Origin: an uncultured Rhizobium sp.
Lineage (GTDB): Bacteria; Pseudomonadota; Alphaproteobacteria; Rhizobiales; Rhizobiaceae
Assembly: GCA_945952415.1 (NCBI GenBank)
Contig: CAMFIF010000004.1
Span: 1 to 64,000 of the forward strand
Length of the DNA stretch: 64,000 nucleotides
Reading direction: 5' to 3'
The translations under genes and the position numbers were made by a program. The stretch's first letter is position 1; every line of letters begins with the position of its first letter. The notes beneath the pieces were generated by a model. The model was not told where the DNA came from, ran no database searches, and worked only from the letters and a program-made list of their open reading frames with translations. Shown here piece by piece: positions 8,363 to 17,031 of this stretch.

Positions 8363-10186
8363 ATGACCGTGATTCAACCGAAATTCCTGCTTGCCCAACG
8401 CCTGCAGGATCTGCGTGCCGAGTTGCTCCGCCGTGGGCTCGATGGTGTGATCATCCCCCGCTTCGACGAACACCAGGGAGAGTATTGTGCTCCCCACGAC
8501 AACAGACTGGCCTTCGTGACCGGCTTTACCGGCTCTGCCGGCGTTGCGGCAGTTTTCCTTGATCGGGCGGCCCTCTTCGTGGATGGCCGCTACCAGGTGC
8601 AGGTCCTCGAAGAAACGGACACGGCTCTCTTTCAGATCAGACATTTCCACCACGATCCCCTCGTCGGCTGGCTTTCCGCCACGGTGAAACCCGGGGAACG
8701 CGTCGGCTTCAATCCCATGCTTATCCCGCAGAGATGGGACAATGACCTGGGTGGTGCAGTCAGAGGTAGTGGGGGCTTGTGGCTGCCGGGCGAATCCGAC
8801 CCGGTGGACGCAATCTGGATCGACCAGCCGGATAAGCCGCTCGGGCCCATAACGCCGATGCCGATCGAACATTCCGGGATGACATCGGCCGAGAAGCGTC
8901 GGCTGATCGCCGCCCGACTGAACGCAGCGGGTGCGGATCTGCTGATCGAGGCCCAACCCGACAATATTGCCTGGCTGCTCAATGTTCGGGGGCGAGACGT
9001 GCTCTTCAATCCGATGCCCAACTCCTTCCTTGTGGTCACGGCGACTGGAGAGGTGGAATGGATGGTTGACAGTCGCAAGCTGCCCAACGACCTTCTGGCT
9101 TATGAGCTGGAGGATGTGAAACGGACGGATCCCGTTCATCTCCTCGATAGAATTCGGCGTCTCGGAAAAGAAAGGAAGGCGCTTGTCGATCCCGATTTCG
9201 CCCCGGCAGCCTTTGCACGCGCGGTAGAAAAAACCGGCGGTAGCGTCATCCTGAAGCGGAGCCCGATCACCGACGCGAAAATGGTGAAGAATGCGGCGGA
9301 ACTGTCCGGTTTCCGCACCTGCCACCAACGGGATGGGTTGGCCTGGGTTAAATTCCTGGCTTGGGTGGAAACGGAAGCACCGCGCCGGGAAAGGGAGGGA
9401 AATCCCGTCACCGAACTGGAAGCGGAGGCTAAAATCCTGGATTACCGCCGCAAGGACCCCGATTTTGTCGAGCCGAGTTTTCGTACCATTTCAGCGGCCG
9501 GCGGCCATGCGGCCATGTGCCACTATGCGGCCGCACCGGAAACCGACGCCCCTCTGAGGGCCACCGAGGTCTACCTCCTCGATTCCGGCGGACAATATCG
9601 CTGTGGAACAACGGACGCGACACGGACCACGGCCTTCGCTCCTGTCAGCGCCGAAATCCGCCGGGCCTACACTGCGGTACTGAAAGGCCTGATTTCGATG
9701 CTGACCCTTCACTTTCCCGCGGGCACCCGGGGGCACCAGCTGGATGCCTTCGCCCGCAGGGCGCTCTGGGCTGAAGGCCTGGATTACGACCATGGCACGG
9801 GCCACGGCGTGGGACATTTTCTGTCCGTCCACGAACAGGCACAGCGCTTCGACAAGCGTGTCAACGAGATCGACATTGAAGAGGGCATGGTGACCACCGT
9901 GGAGCCCGGCCACTACAAATCCGGTGCCTATGGGATCCGCATCGAAAACCAGGTTGAGGTGATCAGGAGCCACCATTCCGGTTTTCTGGCATTTAGCAGC
10001 CTGACCTCGATCCCGATAGACCTGCGCCTTGCGGATACGGGTCTTTTGTCGACCGACGAGATCCGCTTCCTCAATGCCTACCATGCCGAAGTCCGCAGAA
10101 AACTGGCACCCGAACTGGAAGGTGCGGCCCTGCAATGGCTGGTGGATCGTACGGAACCCGTGCCCTTGCCCCGTCTTCTCCTGTGA
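8363..10186 (+). CDS. Aminopeptidase P family metallopeptidase (M24B)
   Basis: A 607-residue cytoplasmic enzyme of the long three-domain aminopeptidase P type. Such enzymes remove an N-terminal residue preceding proline, using two divalent metals. The first two domains are creatinase-like (GFTGSAG, then DGRYQVQ). The catalytic domain shows the metal ligands: Asp407 in LDSGGQY, Asp418 in GTTDATRTT, His in HGTGHGVGHF (residues 477-485), Glu514 in VEPGHY and Glu in RIENQVEV. It is the last gene of operon A, 34 bases after the second ATPase gene. This suggests that imported Xaa-Pro peptides are cleaved inside the cell. The start at 8363 gives the usual family length. Confidence 0.9.
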   Translation: MTVIQPKFLLAQRLQDLRAELLRRGLDGVIIPRFDEHQGEYCAPHDNRLAFVTGFTGSAGVAAVFLDRAALFVDGRYQVQVLEETDTALFQIRHFHHDPLVGWLSATVKPGERVGFNPMLIPQRWDNDLGGAVRGSGGLWLPGESDPVDAIWIDQPDKPLGPITPMPIEHSGMTSAEKRRLIAARLNAAGADLLIEAQPDNIAWLLNVRGRDVLFNPMPNSFLVVTATGEVEWMVDSRKLPNDLLAYELEDVKRTDPVHLLDRIRRLGKERKALVDPDFAPAAFARAVEKTGGSVILKRSPITDAKMVKNAAELSGFRTCHQRDGLAWVKFLAWVETEAPRREREGNPVTELEAEAKILDYRRKDPDFVEPSFRTISAAGGHAAMCHYAAAPETDAPLRATEVYLLDSGGQYRCGTTDATRTTAFAPVSAEIRRAYTAVLKGLISMLTLHFPAGTRGHQLDAFARRALWAEGLDYDHGTGHGVGHFLSVHEQAQRFDKRVNEIDIEEGMVTTVEPGHYKSGAYGIRIENQVEVIRSHHSGFLAFSSLTSIPIDLRLADTGLLSTDEIRFLNAYHAEVRRKLAPELEGAALQWLVDRTEPVPLPRLLL

Positions 10187-10214
10187 CAGGCATTCACTGC
10201 ACCGAATGGACACT

Positions 10215-10233
10215 TCAGCCTCGGAAAGGCTGA
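10215..10233. terminator. Hairpin between convergent operons A and B
   Basis: TCAGCCT (10215-10221) and AGGCTGA (10227-10233) form a perfect 7-base stem with a 5-base loop, overlapping the stop codon of the minus-strand regulator. It lies 29 bases after the aminopeptidase stop. There is no T-run on either side, so a role as bidirectional terminator is only plausible. Confidence 0.3.
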
Positions 10234-10843
10234 GGCGAGAGAGAAGCTTTCACCGCGCTGCGAAGGGCCGCCGTCCCAACCCACAGCTCTCTCGCCACCG
10301 TGAGACCGATATTATACGCCCGATGAGGGATGGTGGCGGGGAAATGCAGCGTATCTCCGGCCTTCAGATGATAATGACGGCCGGCGATTTCATAGAGGAT
10401 TTCCCCTTCTATGATGAAAACGAAATCCTCACCGTCATGCACCATCAGTTCGGATACATATCCGACGGGGATATGGGTGATGCAGCTGTTCAGTTCTGCC
10501 CCTTCAAAACCGCAGGCAAGTATATCATAGACCGGTTCTGCCGCGCTCCCGAGGCGGGCCTCAAGGCGCTCCTGGCGGAAATGGGCGCGCGAAGTCTCAC
10601 CCCGGAGGCGGGCAAGAAGATTGACCAGATTGGTGTCCAGTGCCGTCGCGATCTTGTGAAGCGAGATAAGGGAGGGCGCAGATACGCCGAGCTCTACCTG
10701 ACTGATGAAGCCTTCGGTCAAACCACTGTCGTCAGCCACCTGCCGCATGGTCTTGCCGACACTCTTTCGGCGCTTGCGCAGGAGCCGCCCGAGCGAGCCC
10801 GCATCAGCCTTGCCGCCTGGCTGCCGGTCAGACTTTTCGCCAT
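10215..10843 (-). pseudogene. XRE-cupin regulator of operon B, apparent frameshift near the start
   Basis: The product resembles the 207-residue regulator at 2009-2632: LGRLLRKRRKSVGKTMRQV, TEGFISQVELG, then a cupin domain with GEDFVFIIEGEI and AGDTLHFPATIPHRA. The frame holding the whole helix-turn-helix has no ATG, GTG or TTG between its upstream stop (about 10945) and an internal Met at 10748, which would delete the first helix. An ATG with a GGA ten bases upstream sits at 10843, but in another frame. Adding one A to the four-A run at 10834-10837 would join them and give 209 residues, almost the paralogue's length. It is either a real 1-base deletion, ribosomal slippage or a sequencing error. 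It is the last gene of operon B. Confidence 0.7.
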
Positions 10844-10888
10844 GCGCGATTCCAGATATGCGACCGGTTTGGGGTGGGGATGGGCGCT

Positions 10889-11638
10889 TCAGGGTTGCAC
10901 CCCTGGCCTCACTCCATGGAGGCTCGCCCGGAAAAGGTTACGCGTATAGTCCTGCTTCAGTGCTCCCGCTCGCAAATCACCGCGTGTGAGGACTTCGACA
11001 GTGCGCGCATTCTGCATGACCATAAGCCGCTCGCACATATAGGAAATGACGGCCAGATCGTGACTGACCAGCAGGAAAGTCAAGCCTAGCTCCTCCCTCA
11101 ACCTGTTGAGCAGGTTCAAGATTTCCGCCTGGACGGAAACGTCCAGTGCGGAGGTGGGTTCATCCAGCAAAAGGATGCGTGGCGACAGGGAAAGGGCACG
11201 GGCAATTGCCACCCGCTGCCGCTGGCCGCCGGAGAGCTCGTGCGGAAAGCGCGAAGCGTAATCCTGTGAGAGCCCGATGAGCTCAAGCAGCTCGGCCGTC
11301 CGACGGGAGATGTTCGGCAGGCCGTTGATCCGCATGGGCTCGGCAAGGGCGTTACCGACGGTAAATCGGGGATGGAGCGAAGCATAAGGATCCTGGAAGA
11401 CCATCTGTGCCGTGCGAACCAGCGCGGCGCGCCCGGCGCTGCGTATATCCTGGTTGTTCAACCGGATCGTACCGGTCCAGTTGCGGTTGAGACCCATGAC
11501 TGTCCTGAGGAGCGTCGACTTGCCCGACCCGCTTTCGCCCACAAGACCGAAGCTCTCTCCTTTGCCGACAAGGAGGTTGACCGACTCGACCGCTATAGCC
11601 GAGCCGAAGCGGACGTTAAGGTTTTCGATTTCGATCAT
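10889..11638 (-). CDS. Peptide-type ABC transporter, ATPase 2 (DppF-like, operon B)
   Basis: A 249-residue ATPase with Walker A GESGSGKS, signature LSGGQRQR, Walker B ILLLDEPTSALD and switch histidine VSHDLA. It is shorter than the operon A counterpart (344) and lacks the cysteine-rich C-terminal oligopeptide domain. It ends soon after a TRGDLRAGALKQDYTRNL stretch. The same is seen in the nickel and dipeptide subgroup of this family. The start (MIEIENLNV) overlaps the upstream ATPase stop as ATGA. Confidence 0.88.
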   Translation of the reverse strand: MIEIENLNVRFGSAIAVESVNLLVGKGESFGLVGESGSGKSTLLRTVMGLNRNWTGTIRLNNQDIRSAGRAALVRTAQMVFQDPYASLHPRFTVGNALAEPMRINGLPNISRRTAELLELIGLSQDYASRFPHELSGGQRQRVAIARALSLSPRILLLDEPTSALDVSVQAEILNLLNRLREELGLTFLLVSHDLAVISYMCERLMVMQNARTVEVLTRGDLRAGALKQDYTRNLFRASLHGVRPGVQP

Positions 11639-12486
11639 GCGGGTATCTCTCTCCAGTCCGCCTGCCTCTCCAGGGTGGGCAAGGGGGTCAAGGGCCCATC
11701 GATCGCCGGCAAGCAAGCAAGCAGCCCGCGCGTATAGGGGTGACGGGCTTCGGCGAGACGGCCAGCCTCAAGCGTTTCGACAATCCGGCCGGCATACATG
11801 ACCAGCACCCGATCGCAGAATCGGGAAACAAGGTTGAGATCGTGGCTGATAAAGATCAGCCCCATGCCGCGCCGGCGGACGAGTTCGTCCATGATCTCGA
11901 GAACCTGCGCCTGCACCGTCACGTCAAGGGCCGATGTCGGTTCGTCCGCGATCAGCAGTTCCGGTTCGCGCACCACCATCATGGCAATCATCGCGCGCTG
12001 CCCCATCCCGCCGGAAAGTTCGTGCGGATAAAGATCGTAAACCCGCTCCGGCCCGCGGATATGCACGGATTCCAGGACTTCGAGCACCCGGCGCCTGATT
12101 GACGAGACGGACAGCCGTCGATCGCCGAGCCGAACGGCCTCGGCAATCTGTCGTCCAACCGTCATCACCGGATTGAGGGAGAATTTGGGGTCCTGAAGGA
12201 TCATGCCCATCTGCCCTCCACGCAGCTGCCGTCGGGTTCTTGGGGATGCTCGCAGCAGGTCGATGCCGGAGAATTCAAGCCTGGACGCTGTTATGCTGGC
12301 CGACGGGGGAAGAACACCCATCAGTGCCCTGCAGGAAAGGCTCTTGCCGGAGCCGCTTTCGCCGACGATTCCGAGTTTTTCCCGGCCCACCGAAAAGGAC
12401 ACGCCCTTTACCGCGTGAACCGGCTTGCCGTCCTCGCCGCTGAAGGCGATGCCGAGGTTTTCGATGACAGCCAGCGATCGGTTCAT
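11635..12486 (-). CDS. Peptide-type ABC transporter, ATPase 1 (DppD-like, operon B)
   Basis: A 283-residue ATPase with Walker A GESGSGKS, signature LSGGMGQR (a glycine replaces the more common arginine before QR), Walker B LLIADEPTSALD and switch histidine ISHDLN. It ends in ARHPYTRGLLACLPAIDGPL and lacks the cysteine-rich tail of operon A's DppD. It overlaps both neighbours by a few bases, so translation of operon B is coupled. It should pair with the following ATPase. Confidence 0.88.
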   Translation of the reverse strand: MNRSLAVIENLGIAFSGEDGKPVHAVKGVSFSVGREKLGIVGESGSGKSLSCRALMGVLPPSASITASRLEFSGIDLLRASPRTRRQLRGGQMGMILQDPKFSLNPVMTVGRQIAEAVRLGDRRLSVSSIRRRVLEVLESVHIRGPERVYDLYPHELSGGMGQRAMIAMMVVREPELLIADEPTSALDVTVQAQVLEIMDELVRRRGMGLIFISHDLNLVSRFCDRVLVMYAGRIVETLEAGRLAEARHPYTRGLLACLPAIDGPLTPLPTLERQADWREIPA

Positions 12487-13385
12487 GCGCGTCTCCTCAA
12501 ATGCGGGTCGAGGAGATCGCGCATTGCATCTCCCAGGAGGTTGAAACCCAGGCTCACGATGAAGATGGCACATCCCGGAATGGTCGCTACCCACCACTGG
12601 TCGAAGATGAACTTCCGGCCCGTAGAAATCATCGCGCCCCACTCCGGCAAGGGCGGCTGGGCGCCGAGGCCGATGAAGCCCAGTCCCGCTGCGGTAAGGA
12701 TGATGCCGGCCATATCAAGCGTCATGCGCACGATGACCGAGGAGATGCACATCGGGATCACATGCAGGAAGATGATGCGAAGTTCAGAGCCGCCCGCGAG
12801 CCTGATGGCATTGACATAGTCACTGTCGCGCACCACAAGCGCTTCCGCCCGGGCAAGCCGGGCGTAGGGCGGCCAGGAGGTGAGCGTGATGGCGAGTGCC
12901 GCGTTGACGATGCCGGGGCCGAGCGCCGCAACGAAGGCAAGCGCCAGCATGAGCTTCGGGACGGCAAGGAAGACATCCGTAAGCCGCATGAAGGCCGCAT
13001 CGGCAAAGCCCCCGGCGGTGCCTGCTGCAGCACCGATGACGAGGCCGAGGGGCGCCGAGGTGACCACCACAAGGCCGACGATGAGAAGCGTGAGCCGTGC
13101 GCCGTAGAGAATGCGGGTAAAGATGTCGCGCCCAAGCTCATCCGTTCCGAACCAGTGTGTCGCACCGGGCGGTGCCAGACGTCCCGCGAGATCTGGCAAG
13201 TAGGGGTCGTGTCCGGCGAGGAGAGGGGCAAGCGCCGCAGCAAGAACGAGCAGAAGCAATATGGCCAGACCGGCAACGCCGAGTGGATTTCGCAGGAAAC
13301 GTCGGGCAAATTTTTGCACTTCCCTCATGCGGGCGGGATGTGAGGCCGTATCAGTCGCCTGAAGGGGCGGGACCGTTATTGTCAT
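12483..13385 (-). CDS. Peptide-type ABC transporter, permease 2 (DppC-like, operon B)
   Basis: A 300-residue DppC-family permease. The motif FGTDELGRDIFTRILYG follows the first membrane segment, and the coupling loop reads DYVNAIRLAGGSELRIIFLH. The C-terminus contains GLGAQPPLPEWG and GDAMRDLLDPHLRRR. The ATG at 13385 is preferred because TAGGAG lies about eight bases before it; an alternative ATG is at 13328. It begins ten bases after the first permease gene and overlaps the ATPase gene by four bases. Confidence 0.9.
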   Translation of the reverse strand: MTITVPPLQATDTASHPARMREVQKFARRFLRNPLGVAGLAILLLLVLAAALAPLLAGHDPYLPDLAGRLAPPGATHWFGTDELGRDIFTRILYGARLTLLIVGLVVVTSAPLGLVIGAAAGTAGGFADAAFMRLTDVFLAVPKLMLALAFVAALGPGIVNAALAITLTSWPPYARLARAEALVVRDSDYVNAIRLAGGSELRIIFLHVIPMCISSVIVRMTLDMAGIILTAAGLGFIGLGAQPPLPEWGAMISTGRKFIFDQWWVATIPGCAIFIVSLGFNLLGDAMRDLLDPHLRRRA

Positions 13386-13395
13386 CGTGCAGCTC

Positions 13396-14445
13396 CTAGC
13401 GATGGCGGAGATTGGAGCGCGGATCGAGCATCTGGTAGAGCAGATCCGAGAGCATGTTGAGAAAAATGAAGACCGCACCCACGAGCACCGTTCCTCCGAG
13501 CACTGCATTGACATCTGCCCGGAACAACGAAGAAGCAATGTAATTGCCTATCCCCGGCCAGGCGAAGACGGTTTCCACCAGCACGGACCCTTCGAGAAGG
13601 CCGCCATAGGAAAGAGCGATGACCGTGACCAGCGGTATGGCCGCATTGCGCAGTGCGTGGCCCATCACCACAGTAAATTCGCTCGCCCCCTTGAGTCGCG
13701 CCGTCAGCACATATTCCCGCGAGAGTTGGTCCAGCATCATCGAGCGGGTCATGCGGGAAATATAGGCCAGGCTGTAGTAGCCAAGAAGGAAAGCCGGCAG
13801 CACCATATGGCTGAACGCATTGGCGAGCACCTCCCATTCACCCGCAAGGGCGGCATCGAACAGCATCGAGCCCGTTACGGGCGGCACGATTCCCTGATAG
13901 AAAACGTCAATCTGTCCGGGGCCTGAAACCCAGTCCAAGCGGGAGTAAAAGACAAGCAGGCCCACGAGCCCCAACCAGAAGATGGGGACCGAATAGCCAA
14001 CGAGGCCAACCAGGCGAATGAGATAATCGGGCCATCGGTCATGCCAATAGGCGGCTGCGACGCCGGCGGGTACTCCCGTCACAACGCCGATTGCCAGTCC
14101 GAGCGTGGCAAGCTCCAGCGTTGCGGGAAAGAAGCTCGCCAGATCATATAGAACCGCGCGGTTCGTCACGAAGGACGTACCGAAATCACCTCTTGCGATG
14201 CGGGCAACATAGAGGAGGAACTGCTCCCACAGGGGACGGTCGAGGCCCAGCTCAAGAAACACACGTCGATAGACTTCCTCGCCCGCCTTCGGTCCGATGA
14301 TCGAGATCACGGGGTCGATGGGGACGAGGCGGCCAATGAAAAAAGTCAGGGCAAGGAGACCGAGGAGGGTAACCAGCACCGATGCCAAGAGGGCGAACAG
14401 GCGCCCGACGATGCCCGCCAGGCGCGACGAAGAGACTGACTGCAA
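13396..14445 (-). CDS. Peptide-type ABC transporter, permease 1 (DppB-like, operon B)
   Basis: A 349-residue DppB-family permease, slightly longer than operon A's because of a larger periplasmic loop around residues 170-205. The first membrane segment is about residues 15-38. The GDFGTSF motif follows, and the coupling loop reads YVLTARLKGASEFTVVMGHA. ETVFAWPGIG is typical of the family. It follows the binding-protein gene after a 74-base gap that contains a hairpin. Confidence 0.9.
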   Translation of the reverse strand: MQSVSSSRLAGIVGRLFALLASVLVTLLGLLALTFFIGRLVPIDPVISIIGPKAGEEVYRRVFLELGLDRPLWEQFLLYVARIARGDFGTSFVTNRAVLYDLASFFPATLELATLGLAIGVVTGVPAGVAAAYWHDRWPDYLIRLVGLVGYSVPIFWLGLVGLLVFYSRLDWVSGPGQIDVFYQGIVPPVTGSMLFDAALAGEWEVLANAFSHMVLPAFLLGYYSLAYISRMTRSMMLDQLSREYVLTARLKGASEFTVVMGHALRNAAIPLVTVIALSYGGLLEGSVLVETVFAWPGIGNYIASSLFRADVNAVLGGTVLVGAVFIFLNMLSDLLYQMLDPRSNLRHR

Positions 14446-14479
14446 TGACGTGGCTCCGTTCGAAGATGCAGGCTTGTCA

Positions 14480-14504
14480 GGGGCCGAACGACAGATCCGG
14501 CCCC
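14480..14504 (-). terminator. Hairpin between binding-protein and permease genes (operon B)
   Basis: GGGGCCG (14480-14486) and CGGCCCC (14498-14504) form a perfect 7-base GC stem with an 11-base loop. It sits in the 74-base gap between the binding-protein stop and the permease start and has no T-run. It parallels the hairpin at the same place in operon A. Confidence 0.45.
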
Positions 14505-14519
14505 GGCAGTCCTGAGCGC

Positions 14520-16106
14520 CTATTTCGTCACGTTCCAGTAGCGGTCGTCGGAGAAAGTCTGTCCGAGCACAACGCCTTTGACATTACTGCGGATGCCGAC
14601 CTTGCGGATCTGCTGGAACATATAGAGGAAGGGTGACCGGTCAGTATGGGTCCTTTGCAAGGCCTCGTACATGGCGCGACGCTTGTCCGTATCTTTTTCG
14701 CGCACGGCGGCCATCGCATCCTGCGAAAGCGTGCCGGCATCCCAGCCGAAGCGGTCCGCAAGACCATCTGAGCCGTCGGGGGCGTCCTTCTTGTTGACGG
14801 CAAAAGCTTTGGCATTGGAGTGCGGATCGGGGTAATCCGGTCCCCAGAGGCCGAACCAGATGTCCAGCTTGTGCGCGCGGTAACGCTCCAGCCATTGCTG
14901 CCCATCGACCACTTCGAGATTGAGCTTCACGCCCGCCTGCGCCATGGTAGCCTGCACCGCCTGTGCGAAATCCGTATAGGGCGGCGTGTTCCAAACGACG
15001 GAGTCCAGTGTGAATTCGCCGGAAACGCCAGCTTCGGCGAGCAGCGCCTTGGCCTTGTCTATATCCAGCTTGTACGGATTGTAGTCGACCGCCCCGAGGA
15101 AACCCTCCGGTACGAGGGTCTGATGAACTTTAATGGTCCCCTTGGCGACGGTATCGGCAATCCCCTGATAATCGACGAGATATTTGAGCGCCTCGACGAC
15201 CTTTGGCTTGGCAAGAAACTCGTTCCGGACATTGAGGCCCATGTAGTAGATCGTTCCGGAGCGGCCCGTGATGAAGCTGATGTCGGGGGTCTTCTCCAGT
15301 GCGCCAAAGTCGTCCGGCCCAAGCTTGTTGGCAATATCGATATCACCCTTCTCCAGCAGCAGGCGTTGTGCAGCGCTTTCCGGGACATGCTGGATGAAGA
15401 TGCGTTTCGTGCCGCTGTCCCCGCCCTCGTAATTCGGATTACGGGTCAACAGCATGGACTGCTTGGGCTCCCAGCGCTTGAGTTCATAGGGCCCCGAACC
15501 GGCAGAATGTTCCGTTTTCAGCCAGGCATTGCCGTAATCGCCATTGACTTCGTGCTCCTGGACGAGCTTCGCATCGACGATGCCTCCAACATAAGACGAC
15601 AGACAGTAATAGAGGAAGGACGGCGCATAGATGTCGCCCGTCTTGACCACCAGCGTCATGTCATCGGTGGCCTTGATCCACGCATCCACATTATCGGCTG
15701 TGAAACCGAACTGGGTCAGGATGAAAGCCGAGCGTGACTGCATCTTGACCACGCGACGCAACGAGTACTCCGCATCCCGTGCCGTCACGGGATTGCCGGA
15801 GGCGAACTTCAGGCCGGGTTTAATCTTAAACGTATAGGTCTTGCCATCTTCAGCAACGTTCCAGCTCTCAGCCAGCACACCGACGATTTTCGTCGGATCC
15901 TGCATGTCGGCAGTAACGAGGGGCTGATAGATCTGGTTGGCGGCCAGAACCCCGCCCACCTCCGAGACCTCACCGGGATCAAGCGTGATGACATCGTCGA
16001 TGGCATCGGCGATGACGAGCGTGTCCTTCGGCGTTTCGGCAAATGCCGGGATGCTCCCTATGGTCGACAGGATCACCGCACCAAGGGATAGCTTTCGAAA
16101 AAACAT
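14520..16106 (-). CDS. Peptide-type ABC transporter, substrate-binding protein (operon B)
   Basis: A 528-residue SBP_bac_5 protein with a signal peptide (residues 1-23, ending PAFA). The N-terminal part has DDVITLDPGEVSEVGG and LAESWNVAEDGKTYTFKIKPG, typical of dipeptide binders. The start at 16106 is supported by GGAGGA six bases upstream. It is the first gene of operon B and is read away from the operator-like palindrome at 16214-16232. The two binding proteins of operons A and B differ strongly in sequence, so they probably bind different ligands. Confidence 0.9.
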   Translation of the reverse strand: MFFRKLSLGAVILSTIGSIPAFAETPKDTLVIADAIDDVITLDPGEVSEVGGVLAANQIYQPLVTADMQDPTKIVGVLAESWNVAEDGKTYTFKIKPGLKFASGNPVTARDAEYSLRRVVKMQSRSAFILTQFGFTADNVDAWIKATDDMTLVVKTGDIYAPSFLYYCLSSYVGGIVDAKLVQEHEVNGDYGNAWLKTEHSAGSGPYELKRWEPKQSMLLTRNPNYEGGDSGTKRIFIQHVPESAAQRLLLEKGDIDIANKLGPDDFGALEKTPDISFITGRSGTIYYMGLNVRNEFLAKPKVVEALKYLVDYQGIADTVAKGTIKVHQTLVPEGFLGAVDYNPYKLDIDKAKALLAEAGVSGEFTLDSVVWNTPPYTDFAQAVQATMAQAGVKLNLEVVDGQQWLERYRAHKLDIWFGLWGPDYPDPHSNAKAFAVNKKDAPDGSDGLADRFGWDAGTLSQDAMAAVREKDTDKRRAMYEALQRTHTDRSPFLYMFQQIRKVGIRSNVKGVVLGQTFSDDRYWNVTK

Positions 16107-16213
16107 GAGTCCTCCTCCCCGCGGACAGCAGGGCCGACCGCGCTCCAATGGAAACTGAACATGAAATAAATCAAGGCTGACAGGACGGGAGCCGAAAACG
16201 CATCTCCCCATCT

Positions 16214-16232
16214 GCTATAGCATGACTAAAGT
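16214..16232. promoter_or_regulatory. Operator-like palindrome upstream of operon B
   Basis: GCTATAG-catga-CTAAAGT has the same arm length and spacer as the perfect palindrome at 2669-2687. The right arm is identical and the left arm matches at 5 of 7 positions. It lies 108 bases upstream of the operon B start codon. It is a candidate target of the XRE-cupin regulator of operon B, of operon A, or of both. Confidence 0.5.
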
Positions 16233-16341
16233 TTATACCTGCAGATGTCAATGACCGCTTCAGGATTTCCTTTCTCGATCGGCTTCCTGTTTGAACAGGA
16301 GGCCTGTCGATTTTACGTTGTCCAGAATGGATCTCGGCCAG

Positions 16342-16752
16342 CTAGGAGGAGCGGTCAGGCACTGCCGCGATCGCATCCAGCTCAAAAAGAATGTCAGGCC
16401 GGAAAAAGCCGCTTACCTGCACGAGCGTACTTGCTGGTGCCTGCTCCCCGGTGATGAACTGATCACGGACGCGACGCAGGAGGAGAAGATCGTCCATGTT
16501 CTTTACATAGAGCCCGAGCTTAACCAGATCTCCGAGGCCCGCACTGTTCGCGTGAAGCGCGCGTTCCAGATTGCGGAATACTTGAAAAGCCTGTGCCTCG
16601 AAGTCCCCGCTACCCACAAGCGATCCTGTCTCATCCAGAGGCACCTGCCCGGATACGTAGATCAGCCGGTGGCCGGATGGGACGGCAACGGTATGGGAAT
16701 AGTTGGCCGTAGGGGGAAGATCTGAGGGCGACTTGAATTCGAGCGGCGGCAT
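16342..16752 (-). CDS. Rid family (YjgF/YER057c/UK114) protein without the catalytic arginine
   Basis: A 136-residue Rid-family protein, the usual length for these trimeric proteins. RidA hydrolyses reactive enamine/imine intermediates made by PLP and flavin enzymes. The family core is clear: LIYVSGQVP, then FRNLERALHANSAGLGDLVK and ILFELDAIAAV. In RidA a catalytic arginine lies in PARS before the last strand. Here the matching residues read PAST, so the arginine is missing, as in the Rid4-Rid7 subgroups that lack deaminase activity. The gene lies downstream of the amino-acid importer on the same strand after a 514-base interval that holds the GAF gene's last part and an untranslated gap. Confidence 0.85.
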   Translation of the reverse strand: MPPLEFKSPSDLPPTANYSHTVAVPSGHRLIYVSGQVPLDETGSLVGSGDFEAQAFQVFRNLERALHANSAGLGDLVKLGLYVKNMDDLLLLRRVRDQFITGEQAPASTLVQVSGFFRPDILFELDAIAAVPDRSS

Positions 16753-17031
16753 GGACCGATCCTTCTGAATTGGCGGCTGCGGAAATTGATGGCAGCCATG
16801 GCCGAACCGCAATGCCGGGTGTAAAATCTGCCGAGCGGAGCCTGATGCACCCCATTGTCCGCCGCCCAGGCTACAGAGAGGGCTTTGCGGGTCAAGCCCC
16901 TCCAGCAGATCCCTTGCCTCGGCTCGCTCCACCTTGTTTTATGCGGCGCTCTCCGGAGCAAGGGACCTTTCGTCGATTAGACGTTTCTCGGCATAATCTC
17001 TGAGACCTGCCGATGGAAAAATCCGAAATAC

